From the NCBI RefSeq assembly GCF_030848805.1, contig NC_092363.1, forward strand, positions 21,670,600 to 21,734,599: a stretch of 64,000 nt of DNA. Reading direction: 5' to 3'. The stretch comes from Temnothorax longispinosus (taxonomy: Eukaryota; Arthropoda; Insecta; Hymenoptera; Formicidae). The position numbers were made by a program, and so were the translations under genes. Positions 1 through 14,607 of the stretch are shown here, in pieces (the first letter of the stretch is position 1; the number at the start of each line of letters is the position of its first letter). The notes beneath the pieces are model-generated. The model saw only the letters and a program-made list of their open reading frames with translations. It was not told where the DNA came from and searched no databases.

Positions 1-1639
1 TTTATGCTTTATATTCCATTCAACTAAATTTTATAGTCGCAGATAACATTTATTCGAGGCGGTGCGGTTAGTGGAAGGGACAATTTGATCTTATCAAGGA
101 TTCAAAACGCGAACGTGTGAGAGACAGTAGGTAAAATTGAGGCACGCGATATATACATACATCGAAACTCTTTGTCGACACATGCAGCATGAATTCTCTC
201 AATTAAATGAAAACATCTGCCTTTCAAATGAATACTAGATATTTTAAGTGTTTATGAAATATATTTATTTTGTGGCGCAGATTAGTAAATAGAATCAATA
301 TAATCAATTATTTATTTATAAATTATGAACTTAATGCTTTTACAATTTTAAGTGAATCTTTATTATACATTTGCTGAAAATTTATGCAGCAGTTTAATAA
401 TTTATTCAGTAAGTATTAATTTATTTGAGAGATATGCTTTAATCAAGATATTTCGTACTTTTTTTCAAGACTGTGAATTAAACGACAAGATATCTTTTAT
501 ATTTTATAAAATTATCTATTCTGATGCAGATATCTCTCGAATTGCAGAAAAGAAGAAAATCACTTTGCGCCTTAAAAAATCCGCGTCATAAATAAAGCGT
601 CATCAGATATATCAGGCCAACTGACGACTTCGATTTTGTGAGCGAAGTTTTAGACCGCGTTCGCCATTACCGAAATTGCTGGTTGGCGAACTCGTTCGCC
701 GCTCAAGGGTCGTTTTAAAAAAAACTTCAAAATTATTAAAATGTCCGCGACGCGTGCTTCGTCGACAGCCTAAATTCATTAATGCGTACGATACGCCGAC
801 AGCGGCTACGCGCGCGAGCGAGCCATATTTCACGTCCGAGCAAGTACAGAACGGTAACTAACCCGTTACGTTAACTAACGAGCCGGGAAATTATCAAATG
901 GCTCGTGCGACGACAGCCGAGTCCGTGCGAATTGCCAGAGAACTCGCGAACGATGTTCCCGCGAATATATGAGCCAGGGACGTTCTTTATCTTTGTTACA
1001 CATTACGCTCGAAATATCGCGGACGCGATCAAGTCGTACATAATGCTTTAAACTTTTGTTAACTGAAGCTGTCCGCGCGCTGTTTGTAGCACTCCACCAT
1101 CCGCTATTGTTCGCCGAGAAATCCATTATGAAATCGTATAAATCATGTTGACGTGCGAAATGCGCGACGCACGCTCGTTAATACCTATCGCTGTAAATTG
1201 CAATAATACTTTTATTGCAATAATCTCCGAGCGGCAATGATGTTCTTTTAATTCTCTCTGACCATGTAAGAAATCGCGACACAAAAGCAGGCGAGTCGAT
1301 AAAAGGTACGACAGCGTGAAGAAGTATTTTTCTTTAACGAAAGTATCTTGCACAATACTGCGCACGGTCGGCGACTCGACTATGAGGAAAGTTGAAGCAT
1401 TTAATCGCGTCCGCAATGAGAAAAGCCGAGGAAAAGAACGGCGAGGGAGAAGTACTTTACGCCGTTTACCTTCCACCTGCGATCTTCAAAGCCGTCGACC
1501 CGAGAAATATCGGCGCAATTACATCAGACAACTCGGATATGTCGTCGTCTGTCGTTTACGTGTTATCAAACGTAGCAAAAGTTACCGGTTGGCGTAGTTC
1601 AGATTAATTTTGCCGCGGGTGTTCCATCCGGGATGGCTG

Positions 1640-1702
1640 TATAAAAGTTTATAATCACCATTACCAACCACAAAACATTTTCAAACCGACTATCCGACTA
1701 AG
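1640..1702 (+). promoter_or_regulatory. Candidate TATA promoter followed by a splice donor
   Basis: TATAAAAG at 1640-1647, then about 55 bases without ATG, ending in AAG followed by GTGAGC at 1703, a good donor. This is the pattern of a TATA promoter with a short non-coding first exon. No downstream coding exon was recognised, so it may be chance. Confidence 0.25.
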
Positions 1703-1752
1703 GTGAGCTATTTTCTTTTTTGTAACATTAATAACTAAAACTCATCGTTGTA

Positions 1753-1776
1753 TTTTTTTTTTTTTTTTTTTTTTTT
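1753..1776. repeat. Poly(T) tract, 24 bases
   Basis: Uninterrupted run of T in AT-rich non-coding sequence. Confidence 0.95.
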
Positions 1777-2909
1777 ACTGAAAGATATTAAGTTTACTTT
1801 TATATAAAGCAACATAATAAATTTAGAATTTTTACTTTGACAAGATCTGTAAATGAAACCCTCATCTCTCTTTCCCCCCTTCCTTTCTCCTTCTCTTTTC
1901 AAAGATTCATTTAACGTCAAAGACAAGAGAAATTAAAGCAATTTGCGGAAACTGTGCTATTAATGTAAAAGAAATTGCATCTTGTAATCTCGTAAGTGTC
2001 GTAGAGTAAAATGAGAAGTGAAAATGAGAATGAGTAAAAAGTAAAGGAGAAAGGAGACGATTCCAAAATCTTTCTCAGGCTCCTCGCATTTTCCGTACTA
2101 CGAAGAAAAGCAGATTATTTGACGGTTATCTCTGATAATAATCATATACGAGCGAATAACGAGCGAATTTTGTGGGGGGCGATCTCTTATATTCTTACTC
2201 GCCATTGTGCACGATCGAGATTTCGGCTTATAAGAAAGCGCTGTGGATTTCCGCATTGGCCCGCCGTTTTCCCGTTATTCTCTCGACAAAGTCTTCAAGC
2301 TTCTAAAAGAAACGGTCATTGAGCGAGGGAGAGATTCTGCCGTCGACGAAAATACGACGTCGGCATTCGCCCCGGAATGTTTCGTCTTCGCGAAAGTTGA
2401 AGAACGAGAAGGGCCGAAAGGGGAACGAGATGCAGTCAAAAAGGTCCTTCCGAGCTAACCGACCTCGCATAAATATAAGTAAGAGACTTCTCAACTCTTG
2501 AACCGCGACCGCGCTGTCGCTGACATTAATGTTCCGTACCTGTGCTTTGCAATGTTACTCACGAGTCTCGAAGAATTTCAAGAGAAATGTAAATCTAGAT
2601 GTACACAATATCTGTTAAGAAAGTCTTTGCCACGAAGCAAGGAAACAAGGAATGTTGCGAGCTGTTGTTCCTGTATACTGAGCGATTGTTGCGGCGGCAC
2701 AAATTCCCCCATTCCTCATTGGGGTTGCAGTCGAGAGTTAAACGGTTAGCGAAGAAGGGAGGGAATTTCGCTCTCGTAACGCGAGAACTTGAATGATTGA
2801 TTAATGTTTCCAAAGCAATTTGTATTGATCGCTTATTGATACCGATAGCTTTCGTCTTTTGTCAAGATTACTTATAATGAATTAACCATACATTTATCGT
2901 ATATGTTCT

Positions 2910-2913
<4 letters not shown>

Positions 2914-2943
<30 letters not shown>
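2914..2943. repeat. (AT)n microsatellite, 15 units
   Basis: Perfect AT dinucleotide run followed by TATGTATG variants. Confidence 0.95.
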
Positions 2944-2951
<8 letters not shown>

Positions 2952-5554
2952 ATAAGACAGATAAAATGTATTACTGAGTTATTTTAAAACGTTAATATCG
3001 ATTTGATCAATTCAAGAACATTACTATATTATTATTATCAATTATGGCACATTGATTTTTACTTTATACTCTTTATATAGTAACAGCTTTCTTAATTTAA
3101 TTTTTATTAATTATACTTTTATCCTTTTTTTACAAACTAAAATATAAATATATAGATATGTACATCTTAAAAAATATTTTATTTTCCAAAAAATTATTTA
3201 TATTTGTATATAGTTAAAAAATTTCTTATATTTTTGCACTTCTAAAAATCTTCAATTATTTTATTGAAAAATTTATATTATAGAATTCTCCGTAATGGAA
3301 TAAATCACACAAATCCAATGACATTTAAGAGTTTTGTAATTCAAATGTCTGGGTATTTTTTCGAGTTTTTCTTTCTTTTTTTCGTTACAAGGGAGAATTT
3401 TCGTACAAACGAGAAATATGAGCTCCATTTTTCCCTCGGCAACGTAATGACGGGGATCACTCGGACTTTCGTCAAGTACATACGTATACGTACGTATATA
3501 CGCATGAAACTCGCAAACTACGTTCCATGGGGTCACAATGGCATATAGCGAACGTGCCCACGGGATCGAGATGAAACGATACGAGTCCCGCGGGAACTGT
3601 CCCGAAATGGGCTAGGTCCTATTGAATAACTCAGCGTTACCATTCGTCGATCCCCAGTCCACTCCGACATTCCCTATGGTTCTCACCCTCCGCTGTTTCG
3701 AGAATATCGGGGAAAACCTGGCAGATCGATGAAAAACCTACCACCATAGCCATGGCACACCGACGACAAAAAATGAAGTATTAGTTCTCCACTCAGCTTT
3801 TACTGTAATACCGCTTCTACATATATTGCGTATGTACACGCGTACCTATAATATTTATTATCATAATATTTGTTAAATCTCTTTAGAAAAGCTGCTTTAT
3901 GAAATATAATCGGTAAACAATAATGTTATTTATTTTATTTATTTATTTATAAATATTTTATATGATAAATATTATAACTGTAAATCAAGTCTCGTTCTAT
4001 GAATTTAGATATTTGTATTATTTGCTTCTTTACTCAATTTTTATCTTTATTTATTAACTTTTTTTTGCCTATTATAATTTCCTCGTGTTTCCTAGTTATG
4101 TTTTGTTACCAAAATGATGTAAAAATTTTGATTGCACGATATCAATATGACTGTGAACTTATCTATACTAAAACATCTCGTGTGTCAGTGTAGAAGATAG
4201 TGTAGAAGAAATATATTATTGAGTGCGCCCTTTTCCTTCGATTTGCGAAATCGCACGATTATTTGGTCTCGTTCGATGCGCAACGAATACCTCAAATGCA
4301 AATATCCGAAGTTTATTTTACGTGCTCGTGAGACATCCATTGTTCCATTAACGTTTGTTCATCCCATTCTCGAAACTCGACTTCTACTGGTCACTGGTGA
4401 TATCTGAATTCCTCTCAGCTAACTTCCACCGAACTACCGACTTCGCTTTATATGATGTACATAGCACATCCGCAGAGAATTAACTTAAAGAGATACGCGC
4501 GTCGTATTTGCCTATCATATCGAGATTAACTATGTTCAAAAATTTATCCGTGGATGAGAGATTTTTTGGTTATTGCAAAAGAGGTTATTATACTTTATGT
4601 TATTTTATTTGATGCAGACAATAAAAGGATACGCACGAATAAAAAGAGTTATAGATCCGAGTAAAATAAAGATACATAAAATATAAATTTTATAGAAGAA
4701 AGAAATAGTGTTGTTTTTCTTATTGTTAAATTGTCTCGGACACAGATTCAACTTTAGAAATTTTTGAGATACAGAAATAGTTGCTTATTCAAGAATCTAT
4801 GATCAGTTACGCTGTTTGTGTTACTTAATTCTTCTCACTTTTCCAAATTGAAGAATTGATTTCAATTCGAGTTTCAAATATCTGTAAAAGTGTAAAACTT
4901 TGGATTCGATAAACTTCGCGTTTAATGCCGCGCTATAGACGTGCTCTTTGATCTCATGCCTGATATTAAATTGCTCTTTCGTGCAACAGAATGTTGAACG
5001 TGCAGAGTTTGCTCGCTGCTTACGAGCTCGCCGAGTAAATATCACAAAAGCATCCCATTACCTTTGGCGATGGACACAAATTCATCATTTTCGTCTGACT
5101 GCGTCATTTGCGAATTCATAATCGTGAATCAATACAATGCAAGAAGATATACGCTTACATGATATAATCTTTTTATACGAGGTGATGAAAATTTATACGA
5201 ACAATTGACTCTTAATTCTAAATTCTAAATTTTACTAGAGTTTCTTTTAAGGGAAATGTTACGTTCTTATAAAAATTTGGTCGAACTTCTTGCGCTTTTG
5301 AACGTTTCTCTGATACTCTGATAGAAAAATTTACGACGTAGCGCGGACTGATGCCGTCGTTTGGCATTATAAATAAATAACCGGTTGCGAGTTGCGCTCT
5401 TGCCAAGTTGTCTCATGTGAGATCGTTGCAATACGGAATAATCAATGGTATATCGAAAAAGGGAAGAATGATATATGTTGAACGCGATACAATATGTAAC
5501 GTAACAGAAGTTTCTTCAAAACTGCACATGCAATAAGTATTTAAATCGATAAAC

Positions 5555-5658
5555 CACTCCACCAATCTTCCGCCAACCCTCCGTCGGCCAGCGTCCACTC
5601 CACCGATCCTCCGCCGATTCTTCGCTAATTCTCCGCCGACCCTCCGCCGGCCGGCGTC
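5555..5658. repeat. GC-rich imperfect direct repeat
   Basis: Two related blocks, 5555-5595 and 5596-5658, both beginning CACTCCACC and ending with a CCCTCCGYCGGCCRGCGTC-type string, the second longer by an internal CTCCGCCGA duplication. Stands out from its AT-rich surroundings. No gene recognised. Confidence 0.7.
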
Positions 5659-5699
5659 TTCATTTATTTCTTATTATTAAAGTTAAATTTAGAAAAGAA

Positions 5700-5955
5700 G
5701 CTAATTTATTAGATCGTAGACGATGTTTTTTCCCCAAATAGTAATATTTACCCCCAAAAAAATTTTTTTTTGAAAAACGGGATCCTTTTTAGACAATTTT
5801 GTATGGGGGCCCCTTGTCCTCGGGCTCAGACCCCTTCCCAAAACCGTCTACGGTCTAAGAGTATCATGAGATAGTATACCAAATTTAGTTGTTTTAATTT
5901 GAAAACTGTAGATTTGCATAGCGGACAAACATACATACATACATAGAGAGAGAGC
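5700..5955. repeat. Possible 3' remnant of a non-LTR retroelement
   Basis: A block ending ACCAAATTTAGTTG...GCATAGCGGACAAAC followed by four CATA units, which resembles the tails of RTE-like insect elements. It also contains GTAGACG and CGTCTACGG in inverted orientation. No reverse transcriptase frame is nearby. Class assignment is weak. Confidence 0.35.
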
Positions 5956-6666
5956 ATTCTCATTTCTATATATAATATATAGAGATTACTTTAAATTATA
6001 CTCAACGTATATTAATTTATTATTTACTTTAAGTTGTAACAAATATAATCAGCTAACAATATTGAACAGGATATTAAAGTCCACTATTTTATATGTTGAA
6101 AGCATTATGGACACAGAATATTTTATGTTTGTTATAGATATTTATAGCTAAAAATCAAATGTTCGAAATCAAAACGGCAAATTATAATCACAATAATTAA
6201 TTTTGATATAGAGCAATGTGTTACGCTGAGCGACATATGTATAATCGTATAAGTAAATTGATGGAATTGAGCGAGACCGTAAAATAATTTGGTTACGATG
6301 CATGTACAAATAGATATACATTAACCGACGGTAACAGAAAATGTACAATCAAACACCAACAAATTATAAATTAATGTAATTATTCTTTAATTAATTTTCA
6401 CGTGTAATTAAAACGTTTTTAGAATGTGTTAGAACTTTTTTCGTTTCCTTTTATACATTGGAGTATTATTACAATCCAATTGACAGGTTTTTTAAACGTA
6501 AATCGAGACAAGTAATGAAAGTGCACAAAGCAAAATCCAAATAATCGTGTTATATAATAATGTTCGAAATTCACGTGGTCATGTACTCATTTTAACACGT
6601 TTCCATAATAAAAAATAATTTTTATTGTAATTCAATTTGACCTGGTGTTATTAAATTTAAATTTCT

Positions 6667-6688
6667 CCCCCCCCCCCCCCCACACACA
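6667..6688. repeat. Poly(C) run joined to (CA)n
   Basis: Fifteen C residues followed by four CA units. Unusual in this AT-rich neighbourhood. Confidence 0.9.
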
Positions 6689-7926
6689 TTGGTGACTGAT
6701 TGGATGGAATTCGCTTTTAACGTGAATAAGTTGTTTTAAATTCGTGGTCAATAGTACAAATGCTCGAAATAAAATTCATAGTTTTAAATATTGTTATAAT
6801 CGATTCACCCCCTGTAAACCATATTTACTAAATATCAAGTAGTCATAAATTCTGCATTCTGTTCTTTTTATAATATATTTTTATCATAAGTATTAAACAT
6901 TTAGCTATATATCAATATTAGATAAATTAATTTAAAATTTTTATGTAATATATAAAAATTATACATGCAGATATAGAATTATTTTTATCTTGTATAAGTG
7001 AATAACAGAAGTTAATATTTTCTTCTATCCATTGCGCCTGAAAATTGAGGGCGGATTCTTTAACATTCCAAAGGACAGGAGATTGTACGTGAAAATATCG
7101 ATCGGCGGGTGTATATATTCGGCGAGGATATTTGTCCTCTCGTCGGTCTACTCTGGGGAGAAACGAATGGGATCTTTGTTTCTCGACTTTCGTCGAGCGC
7201 TAATGTCTTCCAAGTTCGTCTCGCTTGTCGTACACCATTTCCGCTAATCTTCAACATCTACTTTCCGTTGGACCATTTTTATTCGTTAAATAAAATTGTC
7301 TCATTACGATATAAACAATGTTTATAATATTATAATACATACACGGTATTGCATTATAACGTTGTAAGTATCGTTTCGCGATAATTATCCGCAAGTAACT
7401 ACAACCGTACCAACTATTATAGTACCGTTTCTTGTTAAAATATCAAACTTATAAACTTTTATATAAAATTCAGTACTCCTATTGTTTGCTATAAAACTAT
7501 TAGTTTTTAAAAGAAACAATTATTAATGAAAAAAATTTATTTTATCTCCAGAAAATATATGATTTTAAACAACTTTTTACACTACAGTTTTATTTCATAG
7601 TTTTTATTTTTAATCTCACCATATATATTCCGAATGTGTGAATTGAAAGCACGCAGGAAATTTTTGAAGAGATATAAAGCGTATGGTTTAATAGCCATTG
7701 TTATTTAAAAAAAACTTTTATACGAGCAAATTAAAAATTTAATTTCAATAATATACTGCATGGAAATTCACTTTTTTTTAAAGGAAAAGACAATTTAATA
7801 AAATGATTATAGCATTGTCATAATGGTTAATTAAAATATAATTAAGATATTTAATTAAGATTCATAATAATTGAAATTAAGTTGTACATAAAATAGTAAA
7901 ATATTGTTCATTATATGAATTACATT

Positions 7927-8335
7927 ATCAATTTTTATTGATACAGATATTTGAATTATTAATGCAAATGGATTAACAATTCTCAATTTGTGGATAATAG
8001 TTTGTTGTAAAACAAATTTTATTACAGATGAGATCTTATAATTTTATTAATTAATTAAATGTTCAATATGTATATATCAATTTTTATTAATATAATTATT
8101 AATGCAAATGGATTAACAATTATTATAATTTGTCGATAATAGTTTTTACAAAATAGATTTTATAGCGGATAAGATTTCGTATATTTATTAATTAATTAGA
8201 TACTCAATACATAGATATATATACATCAATTTTCATTAATACGATTATTAATGCAAATGGATTAACAATTATTAATTTGTCGATAATGGATGTTGTAAAA
8301 TAGATTTTATAACGGATAAGATTTTATAACGGATT
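7927..8335. repeat. Tandem repeat, 149-bp unit, about 2.8 copies
   Basis: Copies start at 7927, 8076 and 8225, exactly 149 bases apart, each opening with ATCAATTTT. They share blocks such as ATTATTAATGCAAATGGATT followed by AACAATT, TTTGTCGATAATAG and ATTAATTAATTA. The third copy is cut short at about 8335. AT-rich and non-coding. Confidence 0.85.
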
Positions 8336-11300
8336 TGTAATTCAACCTGAAGCTAGAACAGTGCAATCACATAATTGAATATATGATGTTTTAATCATGT
8401 GATTATATATTATATTATTCAGCTTCAGCTTCAAACGCTTCTGCGTTTCAAGTTTGAAGATCGACAGTAATGGCGCGTGATTTGCGAAGCAAAAAATGTA
8501 CATCAATTCACGCGAAAAATATTATTAGATACAAAAGATCCAGCCCGATCAAATACTAGCATATTTCCTATTTACTTGATTGCTTATTATAATGATCATG
8601 ATTTAATTAATATAGTATAAACATAATATTCTAAATGTCTGTATAATGTCTTTATTATATATATGACGCGAATTTTAATGTCAATAATATCATCTTTAAT
8701 ATTACTAAATAAAACTAATCTAATTATAGTTGTCATAACTTGAAGTAAATAATCAATTAATTTTACATTAATAAATAGCGTTTACAATAATACTTATATG
8801 TTTACAATTTAAATACCTATTGCATACGTTATATATATCTAGGTTTTTATTATATTATAGTAGTGAATATTTTTAATAGTATCTCAATCCGAGTTGGTTT
8901 TAATCGAGATTCAGTCGCGTTTCAAATTTCCGTTTACGTGCCATAAATAATTCCGCAATTTATCGCGTGGTCCTTTGCACGAAACTGTCTGTGTTTGCAT
9001 GTATCAAGGGTGAAATACGATGCTGTTAACCATAACCGACAAGTTTTATGGACCAGACTGTATGAAAGGAAGGAAAGTAGATAAACGGAACGACATTTAT
9101 TACCGGCAGCGACATTTAAGAAATCTTATCAATGATTAATGTTCAATCGATGGTTGTGGTTGTTCCTTTCTGGATATTACGATGTGTTCAATCGACGGTT
9201 ATGGTTGTTTCTTGGTTGAATATTACAATGTGTAACGTGCACGTGTTTTTTAACGTATTAAGTAAAGATGTTCGTGTAGAAAGGGACAATTTTTTTTGCC
9301 ATAAGTTACGTACAATCCACGAAAGCCGAGCAGGTTAATTTGTTGTAAAACTATTATCAGAAGTGATTTTTTATTACTGCAGAGATATCCGCTCAGCTTT
9401 AGCTGAGTGGTTTAAAATCGACAAATGTTTTCTTAATTTTATATTCTTGCGTTTACCTTTTACTTAATATAATTAAATTATGATAATATTTTCTGTTATA
9501 ATTTATATTTGTGTACGTGTGTGTATGTATGTTTCCTCTTTTTTCTTTTTTCTTTCTTTTTAACGTACTTTTTAACGTACTGATTCACGAAATTGATCAA
9601 CTATTTTAAAAAATTATAAAAAATTGTTTAAATTATTTTGGAAACGTGTGTTATTATTTATATTCTTTTAATAATACTTTAAGTTATAAAAATCTATTTT
9701 GACGTGTCTTACTTATCTTCTTATCTCTCTTTCTTACTATATTATAAGGACTTTTACCAATTTTTTAAACATTTGACCATTTTTGTGAGTTAGTTATAAT
9801 AATAAATGCGAAATGTGCCAGTAGATATTCCTTTAAAATAGACTATGGTAAAGATTTGGTTTTCTGCCAAACGCCTCTGTACTCTTATAGAAGAAGAAAC
9901 GATTACTTCCTTCTTATTTCACGTCGAGACGCGAGAGCAGAAACGAAAAGGAATTATCGGCAGTGAATCTTTTCGCGAGAAGAAGAAAAGAGGAGTAAGT
10001 TACGTCACGCCGTTACGTGACGGTTGCAATTGCTTGGAAGCATTCTATCCGCCTGCGGGGTTATCAATTTACATGTGATAACTGTGTCTCTCTTCCTTTT
10101 TCTTTCTCTAAAGTGAATCAGAATAAGTTATCTAAAAATATTTGTATCACTTATTATTTTAGTGATTTATAGTGTTTTGATTTAAAGAGGCTCTTTGAGT
10201 CGTATTTATAATCGTTTAATACGAATTCTTATCAAAAGCGTATCATGTGTGATATTTAAAATAAAATTTTTTGTATCTTGAAATTTTGTATCTTGAAACA
10301 TAGATGATTTACAATAATCGTATTTTGATTTACTGAAAGTGCAAAGTTGAGTCTGAAAAGCGGAACAAAAACTCTTGTAAAGCGACGTCAGTAAAGCTTT
10401 ATACGATTGTGTACGTGAAATAAATGCCTATATATGTTTTCAAGTAAAATATATATTTGTGAAATGCTTATCGAAAAAATTTTCAAATATTGCTTTGTGA
10501 TATCAGTTTATACAATACTCAATTCTAGAAGTACTAGAGAGATCAAACGCAAACCTGAAATTCTGTAAAAATAAGAGGGAAAAATAAAACGCAACTGAAT
10601 TAATCATTTTCCTCAAAAGTATACCATGATTTAGATTTTTCTTTAAATTGCGCAAAATATTTGCTTTAAAAAGTCATTGCTTCGATACATTTATCAATCA
10701 TTTCTTGTTGCAAATTAAACTTGTAGCACAGGGACATCTCCATATTACATTAATAAAAAAAGAAAAAGATACTAGAAGAAATGAACTGTGTTAAAGAATA
10801 AACAATTTAAATCTAAAAGTTATTTAAGCAATTACCCTTTCATCGTAAACTTTTTGCTAATAATTTTAATACTGTAATAATATTATAATAAATACTTACC
10901 ACACAAATTTTTTAACAGTTTTTTTAAATGTATTTAATCGATGTAAAATTAAATGCTTCATGAAAGGTAAAATCAGTCTTTCATTAAGTCAAAGTGTCTA
11001 ATGCAATGTACTCATGATTGAATAAAAGTCGTTGTTGATCGTTCGAGACTTTCCTTGACGCCGCGACCGCGTGTTTTTTCAACGTTAAGAAGCGCATTGT
11101 GATGCAAGGAGCTCGTCGGAAAAAGAATGTTGCGGATGCTGGATATTCGCGCCTCCACGATAACGCGCGGATTTTGACGCAGCGTTATATAAATCCGGTC
11201 GTTTTATGCTCACATTTCGTACCTACGGTAAGGATAGCGCTGCTCGTCTAGATGCAACAGCAGTTTGCTCTTTGCGTGCTTTGCTTTACGGAGGGATGGT

Positions 11301-14300
11301 AGAGTAGCGAAGAATATCATTATTTGCGAGAGCAGCGGCCGCGATGTCGGCGTAAATGCATCGTTTCAGTATGTAGGTACACGCGAAATTATAATTCATG
11401 AATTATGGGCCGGCACGGGCCGCGGTGGCCGATGGAGGACTGCGAGAATAATACCGTTGCCTTTTTTTACGACCGCCGCGCTCAATGAGTTTTAATTATC
11501 GGTGGTCGTGGTAAATTAACAATTTATGTGAGTAAATTCCTAGTAACTTCCGCGCGAAGCAAATTGCCTAAAATATGAAAAAGCGCAGGTTCAACGTAGC
11601 GCATCATAGTATAGCGCGCTCTCTCCACTACCAATTTTTTCGCGAAACGGAAATAATACAGTTTAGAGTGTATTCCGTTGCTGTGCAGTTTAAAGTTTAA
11701 TGGTAAATTGTGTTTCATAGAATCTCTTTTTTTTTATAAATCATGCGTTTAAAAGAAACATTTAAATATCCATGACTGACATAACTAAGTTTCGGGAAAA
11801 GGAAAAAAATGCCGAAAGAATATTTTTTAACTGAATTTGGCTGAAGTTTCAGATTACAGAGATATATCCAATGTAGGCCGAATCAAATTTTTTTTTAATG
11901 TGCACGTGCATCGTGTTTCACCGGTGAATTACGTGCAATTGAACTCAGTGCATTATGAAGTGACACGGTGCATTGTGCAATTTATGCTCGACGCGCGTAT
12001 CCTTTATCCGTAACATTAACTTGTATACTTCGTATTAAAACCACGTACGTTTGACATGCTGCAATAACAAACTCATGTAACGAAACCCGATATTCGTTGT
12101 GCTATTGAATATTGATGGAGGCAGGCTTTTCGCAGGCAGTAAATACGCACAAATATATCTTTTTTTTTTTCCCAGAAAGTACCTCAACGCGAGTGTTTTC
12201 ATCTGATTTTTATGAAGCTATTACTAATGCACTTGATTCAATATTTGGCGTATTCACAGTTTCAAATAAAATATCAAGTTCCAAATTTCGATTACCGTGA
12301 TATTTGCGTCGGCAAATACGCTCCACATAAACACCATGCGGAAATAAATGGGAATTATTTAATAATCCTTTCTTGTTTCGCTTTGTCTCTCGATTCTAAT
12401 TCCATGTCGACATTACAGTGCGTCTCTTCTGAATACATACATGTACATATATATACATATATATATACTTACCCTGAAATGAATCTCCGTTTGACAATTC
12501 AGCAACGAGAACGAAAGCCCAACCCGGAGAATATTAATTGGCAACAATTAGCAAGTTGTTTCGCCTGTGTAACGCGGTAAGCCCCGTCGTCGATTGTGTC
12601 AGATGGATTCACTGATTAGGATAAGCAACCCAATCACTGATGACGATGAGAATCCGCTCGTTAGCAGCGATTTTTAACAACGCTGCGGATTAATTATTTA
12701 CGCAACTCAATCCCCGACGATAATTTTGTCTTTGTGTACGTAGTACGTAAATTCATCGTTTTAGTGTGGTTGTAATTAAATCCCAAGAGAGATTAAATTA
12801 TTTAATCTGTTTGCTAGTTGTTTATTTTTGTACACATATGTCTCCATGTTTGTCACTACAATTACATTTATCAGATCCCGTCACCTCTAATTTTTATATT
12901 TCGTCATTGGATACTGGCTTCGTTGGTGCTCGATGCCCAGCGTTAAACTGTAAATTGAAATAAAAACAATTATATCAATATGAAGACTTTAAATCGGATA
13001 TGTCGTATAAATACCAGAACTGAAAAAATTACATTTCCTTGAAATATATGAAATACAAATAAATGTAATAAAAATAAATACACTTTTGCGTTTTTTTACG
13101 AAGTAAAATGTTTTGAAGTGTTTTTTTTTTTACAAAAATTTTAATAATTTTTTGAGGGGTGAATAATGAAAATAATATCGATGTTTTCATTATTAATTTT
13201 CATTATTTTATTAAGTTTACAACGTTAACAAGAACAATGTACATTGTGATTCAATGATTATTGGTAACAATTATGGGTAATTGCAGTAGGCGATAAAATT
13301 TATTACCTATAATTCACGCTAACAGGTGTATCACATTATTGAGGTAAATTGCTCTTATAAAAATATGCTTTACTCCTTTACTGTTAGTTTTGTCTAAATA
13401 ATAACATTATTGTTATAACGTTGTTTACGGCTTTTAATTGCAATAAATCTTGTCGATCTCTCATCACTTCGGATTAATGTACGATACGGGTTATGCATAT
13501 ACGCATAATACGACGTGGTAATTTCGTTAATTAGATTGCGTTGCGTTACTAACCAATGTAACTTTGATTACAAGTCGACAGATAATGATAGAAAATGAAA
13601 TACTGCTTTGTTTCTGTAAATATCTAGGAATGTTGTGTATGCTCTTCTTTAATCTATTCTTCAATACGTATGTATTTAATTTATCTTAAAGTCTTTTTTT
13701 CACATTAGTCTAAGACATATTACATATTAAATTGATTCAGATCTAATAGGTAAATTGCTATAATATATTCGCGAATATCTGTAAAGTTATTCGTGATCGT
13801 TTTAGCACGACCGCAGTCCAAATTAACGCCCGTCACTCTCACTCTTAATCGCATAATGGACGTCCGGATGATCGCACAGGTGTTTAAGACTCATTGAATT
13901 GCATAAAATCACTGTTCAAGAGACATTACGCGCTAATTCACCGGCGATCGATAAAACGGTCCATCGTCACGAACTATTGCTACAATACTGGCGTCGCAAC
14001 GAAGCGATTGCTTCATCTCAAAGGAAACTATCGGCACCATTAACGCTTTACGTTCCAGACATCTCACAAACCGCTTCTACAAAGGAACATTCCTACACTC
14101 GCAAAAGTGCAGTATCGTTCCAAAACTTGACGGTGGAATGGTGCTGAATTCGCGTACAGCAAATAAAATTGTAGAACATTTATTGAAGTAAAAATACTTA
14201 TAATTTCTTCTCGCAAAATTTTCTCTAAATACTTTTTTCATCCTAGCGTTTCGATTTCTGATCCGTTTGTAAAACACAATTGTTAATTATATTGGTTGCT

Positions 14301-14601
14301 TTTATGCATGTAGCAATATATTATACTATAAAATATATGTTATAAATATATATTTTGTATATATGTTATAAAATATATTTTATAATTTATAATATATGAT
14401 ATAGATATATGTATTGTTACATACAGTATGTTATAAAAATAATCTTATTGCATCTGCACACGTATCGTAACTCTTACACATCCATCTTATATCTTACAAT
14501 ACTACTAGATGCCTTTTCAAACAACCTCTGGATAGTCTCAGGACATTTATATTTTCAAAGAATATATATTTTTGTATTGACAATTAAAGTACTTTTAAAT
14601 A

Positions 14602-14607
14602 TTTATT
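14602..14607 (-). terminator. Candidate polyadenylation signal for the Fur1 CRR exon
   Basis: First AATAAA hexamer on the minus strand after the stop codon of exon C, about 320 bases downstream. The region is AT-rich so chance occurrence is likely, and no 3' end data are available. Confidence 0.3.

Noticed and set aside
9389..9411. Perfect-looking short hairpin CCGCTCAGCT/AGCTGAGTGG resembling part of a tRNA
   Set aside because: Only one arm. No acceptor stem, anticodon arm or T-loop could be placed.
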